From positions 1 to 6,751 of the forward strand of contig JABMQK010000105.1 in assembly GCA_013203265.1 (NCBI GenBank): a stretch of DNA of 6,751 bases, written 5' to 3'. How positions within the stretch are numbered: the stretch's first letter is position 1; the number at the start of each line of letters is the position of its first letter. The DNA is from a bacterium (lineage in GTDB: Bacteria; Omnitrophota; Gorgyraeia; Velamenicoccales; JABMQK01). This document shows positions 6,200 to 6,751 of the stretch, piece after piece. Both the position numbers and the translations under genes were made by a program. The notes under the pieces were generated by a model. That model did no database searches, was not told where the DNA came from, and worked only from the letters and a program-made list of their open reading frames with translations.

Positions 6200-6256
6200 C
6201 CGCCTTTGGCGGGGTCAGATCGGAATTCTCTACCTATCTGGTCCCGCCAGAGGCGG
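6200..6256. repeat. 21-bp-arm inverted repeat upstream of lacI
   Basis: Arms at 6200-6220 and 6236-6256 match at 18 of 21 positions around a 15-nt loop containing GAATTC. Each arm is itself a small palindrome: CCGCC-TTT-GGCGG (6200-6212) and CCGCC-AGA-GGCGG (6244-6256). The three mismatches (6206/6250, 6214/6242, 6215/6241) would all be G-U pairs in a plus-strand transcript but A-C mismatches in a minus-strand one. It lies 55 nt upstream of the lacI GTG. I read it as a dispersed palindromic repeat; a role as an RNA structure or in lacI expression is possible but not shown. Confidence 0.65.
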
Positions 6257-6317
6257 AATGGGAATTTCTATTTTTTGTCCCGCAATACGGAATCCCGTCA
6301 AGTGGAGAAATTCCGAT
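6219..6317. repeat. Competing palindromic arms GGAATT(T)CT / AGAAATTCC
   Basis: The arm GAGAAATTCCGAT (6305-6317) can pair either with ATCGGAATTCTC (6219-6230, one-base bulge) or with GGAATTTCT (6261-6269, perfect 9 bp to 6306-6314). The two pairings are mutually exclusive, and the first overlaps the loop of the 6200-6256 inverted repeat. This part of the 300-nt gap between the right-hand partial gene and lacI has no ORF I trust. It looks like a nested or decayed palindromic element. Confidence 0.45.
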
Positions 6318-6356
6318 GTGACAAGAATTAATCGTTATGGTAGACTATTTTAATAA

Positions 6357-6448
6357 GATCCTTCGTCCCCTTCCCCCTCACTCCGTTCAGGGTCAGGGTC
6401 CTCAGGATGAGCAGTCGAAGGATCGAAAAAAAATTCCTCGACTGCTCA
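6357..6448. repeat. GATCCTTCG-bounded repeat with an 11-bp hairpin at the end of the upstream gene
   Basis: Inverted GATCCTTCG (6357-6365) and CGAAGGATC (6416-6424) bound a C-rich 50-nt interior. Overlapping this, TGAGCAGTCGA (6408-6418) and TCGACTGCTCA (6438-6448) form a perfect 11-bp stem, extendable by AGGA/TCCT with one bulged base, around an A-rich loop. The stop codon of the right-hand gene (6448-6446) is part of the stem. This CTTCG...CGAAG style resembles a dispersed repeat seen in many uncultivated bacterial genomes (from memory). The minus-strand T8 tract falls in the loop, not after the stem, so it is not a standard intrinsic terminator, though it may slow or stop transcription. 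Confidence 0.6.
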
Positions 6449-6751
6449 ATTAATTAACTTAACAATATCTCCTATTTTTATCTCTTCGCTAACAGCGCTC
6501 TCTTTTATATCGGCTGCAGATATATCCTTACGCATCAAAATAACTTCTATACTCGCTATAAATTTGTTATCTCTATATACATTAAATCTATCGTTAACTT
6601 TTACTCCAGAACCTTTACCTAAATCAATGATGATAAATTCATTTTGTTTATTTATCGACAACACCCTTCCTGTTAAAGTCGGCTTAGATATATCCTGTTT
6701 TCCATGCACAACTATAGGGGATAATCTTACTGTGCGAGAATCTGGAACAAC
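6446..6751 (-). CDS. C-terminal fragment of an unidentified protein with a beta-rich domain
   Basis: The frame is open from the window edge to TGA at 6448-6446, giving 101 residues. No start is needed inside the window; a GTG at 6709 is just an internal valine. The visible part has alternating beta strands: TGRVLSINKQNEFIIIDLGK, then GSGVKVNDRFNVYRDNKFIASIEVI, then SAADI and EEIKIGDIVKLIN at the end. The 'DLGxxxGVxxGDxFxVYRxxxxI' pattern followed by 'SAAxI...IKxGDxV' occurs at the C terminus of several surface or envelope proteins, including FlgT-like and MreC-like beta-barrel domains. I cannot say which protein this belongs to. It could be an extracytoplasmic structural or coiled-coil protein whose N-terminal part lies to the right. 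Its stop codon lies in a hairpin-forming repeat. Confidence 0.7.
   Translation of the reverse strand, partial: VVPDSRTVRLSPIVVHGKQDISKPTLTGRVLSINKQNEFIIIDLGKGSGVKVNDRFNVYRDNKFIASIEVILMRKDISAADIKESAVSEEIKIGDIVKLIN

Noticed and set aside
6274..6301. lacI promoter using TTGACG (6301-6296, minus strand) as -35
   Set aside because: At 17-nt spacing the -10 position reads GACAAA, and no good TATAAT-like hexamer lies near.
6091..6321. 76-codon plus-strand ORF
   Set aside because: Overlaps the lacI N terminus antisense and then palindromic repeats; no start signal.
6328..6342. LacI-type operator around the central CG in the ATAACGATTAAT stretch
   Set aside because: The half-sites do not match as a dyad beyond one or two positions. 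I found no better operator near lacI or the methyltransferase.
6146..6445. tRNA or known riboswitch in the gene-free stretch
   Set aside because: No tRNA T-loop or CCA-type end and no riboswitch core that I recognise; the structure is explained by palindromic repeats.
6408..6448. Intrinsic terminator after the right-hand gene
   Set aside because: The 11-bp stem is strong, but the T8 tract on the minus strand falls in the loop instead of after the stem, so it does not fit the standard model.

Overview
The window is AT-rich, and every gene I can support lies on the minus strand, so transcription runs from high to low coordinates. It is closely packed (gaps of 2-3 nt, one 4-bp ATGA overlap) and broken in four places by GC-rich palindromic sequence built on CCGCC/GGCGG and CCTGCC/GGCAGG. 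Low-GC genes, few clear Shine-Dalgarno sites, C-rich dispersed palindromes and a metE-like 'core' methyltransferase together suggest an uncultivated, probably anaerobic lineage, with Candidatus Omnitrophota my best guess. That assignment rests on overall style and remembered genomes; no marker gene is present.

Layout from the right edge, in the direction of transcription. (1) 6751-6446: the C-terminal end of an unidentified protein with a small beta-rich domain. (2) 6445-6146: about 300 nt without a gene, holding a 21-bp-arm inverted repeat, a second set of competing palindromic arms, and a GATCCTTCG-bounded repeat. (3) 6145-5147: a complete LacI-family repressor. (4) 5146-4841: about 306 nt without a convincing gene, containing a GGCGGA-rich repeat cluster and a compact 74-bp palindromic element flanked by TGTACC direct repeats. 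(5) 4840-814: a probable operon of a zinc-type methionine-synthase-like methyltransferase, a HAD phosphatase, two tandem CorC/CNNM-type membrane proteins, and a 26-residue very basic protein with the best ribosome binding site I found in the window. (6) 813-651: a spacer with a palindrome. (7) 650-1: the N-terminal part of an exported thioredoxin-fold/CcdA (DsbD-like) membrane protein that runs off the left edge.

A working picture, mostly inference: the 4840-814 cluster combines C1/methyl transfer, phosphate-ester housekeeping and divalent-cation handling, followed by a thiol-redox membrane protein. The LacI regulator lies just upstream on the same strand and may control itself or this cluster, but I could not identify an operator. 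No complete new defence or mobile system is visible. The most interesting items are the overlooked 26-aa basic ORF, which resembles ribosomal protein bTHX, the TSD-like flanked palindromic element just upstream of the methyltransferase, and the nested palindromes upstream of lacI.
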